Source: Planctomycetia bacterium
Lineage (GTDB): Bacteria > Planctomycetota > Planctomycetia > Pirellulales > UBA1268
Direction: 5' to 3'
Length of the DNA: 64,000 nucleotides
Assembly (NCBI GenBank): GCA_014192425.1
Contig: BJHK01000009.1
Span: 62,001-126,000, forward strand
Below, piece by piece: positions 63,669-64,000 of the stretch; positions within the stretch are counted from its first letter, which is position 1, and every line of letters begins with the position of its first letter. The position numbers were made by a program, and so were the translations under genes. The notes under the pieces were generated by a model, which worked only from the letters and a program-made list of their open reading frames with translations, made no database searches and was not told the origin of the DNA.

Positions 63669-64000
63669 TGGCGGCCTCCGCGGTCGGCGGATCGTCCGCG
63701 CACGGCAGTCCTGGCTGGAACCTCGGTTCGCCGGTCGTCGCATCCGGTTTCGGAATCGGCGCGACTCGGGACGATCGCGACGAGCCTGTACGGCGTCGCC
63801 GTGGACGCGAAAGTGGCGGTCTCGAAGCGGCTGGGCGTGGTGGGCGAACGTGGTTGCTACTACCGGGAGCCTCCAATGGTTGACAGAACGCTCCGCCGGT
63901 CACGGATTCCGCGACGATGCGTGTCAACAGGCCGTCGAGGCCTTGCTCGGCAGCCCCGCCCGGCGAAGCTCGCGCGGGTCGATTGTGAGCCGTATCAGAC
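63669..64000 (+). other. Window-edge stretch, no gene assigned
   Basis: A frame of 71 codons starts at 63668, overlapping the Toprim stop, but its Gly/Arg-rich translation has no recognisable motif. Another plus-strand frame stays open from about 63800 to the window end (translating to VVATTGSLQWLTERSAGHGF and beyond) without a convincing start. It may be the beginning or a fragment of a gene continuing past the edge. Confidence 0.3.

Overview
This is a high-GC bacterial chromosome segment with densely packed genes and many 4-bp ATGA start/stop overlaps. The gene families point to a planctomycete: a DUF3467-type protein, giant heme proteins next to a Rieske/cytochrome b complex, MoxR/DUF58/von Willebrand clusters, SUMF1-type proteins, and repeated two-domain ABC-2 membrane proteins. 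That assignment rests on family recognition, and no rRNA or tRNA was seen to confirm it.

Layout. 1-7.1 kb holds a partial DUF3467 protein, an unknown membrane protein, a secreted proline-rich protein, two TPR proteins, an ABC-2 type membrane protein and a sulfotransferase. 7.07-12.05 kb (minus strand) encodes a flagellar/type III export core in the order FliF-FliO-FliP-FliQ-FliR-FlhB; the FlhB-like protein ends before the self-cleaving NPTH domain. A lone HATPase-domain protein, an esterase-like protein without its serine nucleophile, and malate dehydrogenase lie upstream. 14.5-35.8 kb (minus strand) is one long respiratory locus: Rieske protein, b6-type cytochrome b, subunit IV-like cytochrome b, an eight-heme cytochrome with a PDZ-like domain, two cupredoxin-like proteins, a diheme cytochrome c, an A2-type heme A copper oxidase (subunits II, I, III, IV), heme A biosynthesis (CtaA, CtaB), SCO and DUF420 assembly factors and three unknown membrane proteins. 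The order suggests a quinol-to-oxygen electron chain made as a unit. A consensus-like promoter with a perfect 10-bp inverted repeat near +1 lies in front of it.

36.2-41.1 kb (plus strand) holds purD, a Gfo/Idh/MocA oxidoreductase and a SUMF1-type secreted protein in one coupled operon, then a methyltransferase. 41.5-47.7 kb holds a two-helix coiled protein and a family of related membrane-anchored proteins: two intact copies and one decayed copy. A PIN-domain toxin-antitoxin-like pair sits between the decayed copy and the second intact one.

47.8-62.7 kb (plus strand) is a MoxR ATPase, membrane protein, ABC ATPase, fused double ABC-2 permease, single ABC-2 permease, DUF58, BatA-like, von Willebrand cluster. 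It is interrupted on the opposite strand by a zeta-toxin-like kinase and a coupled small basic protein. At 63 kb is a stand-alone GyrB-like Toprim protein. The most unusual items are the shortened type III export switch, the Rieske N-terminal triplicated motif, the promoter inverted repeat, the Toprim-only protein and the decayed paralog with a fusion scar.
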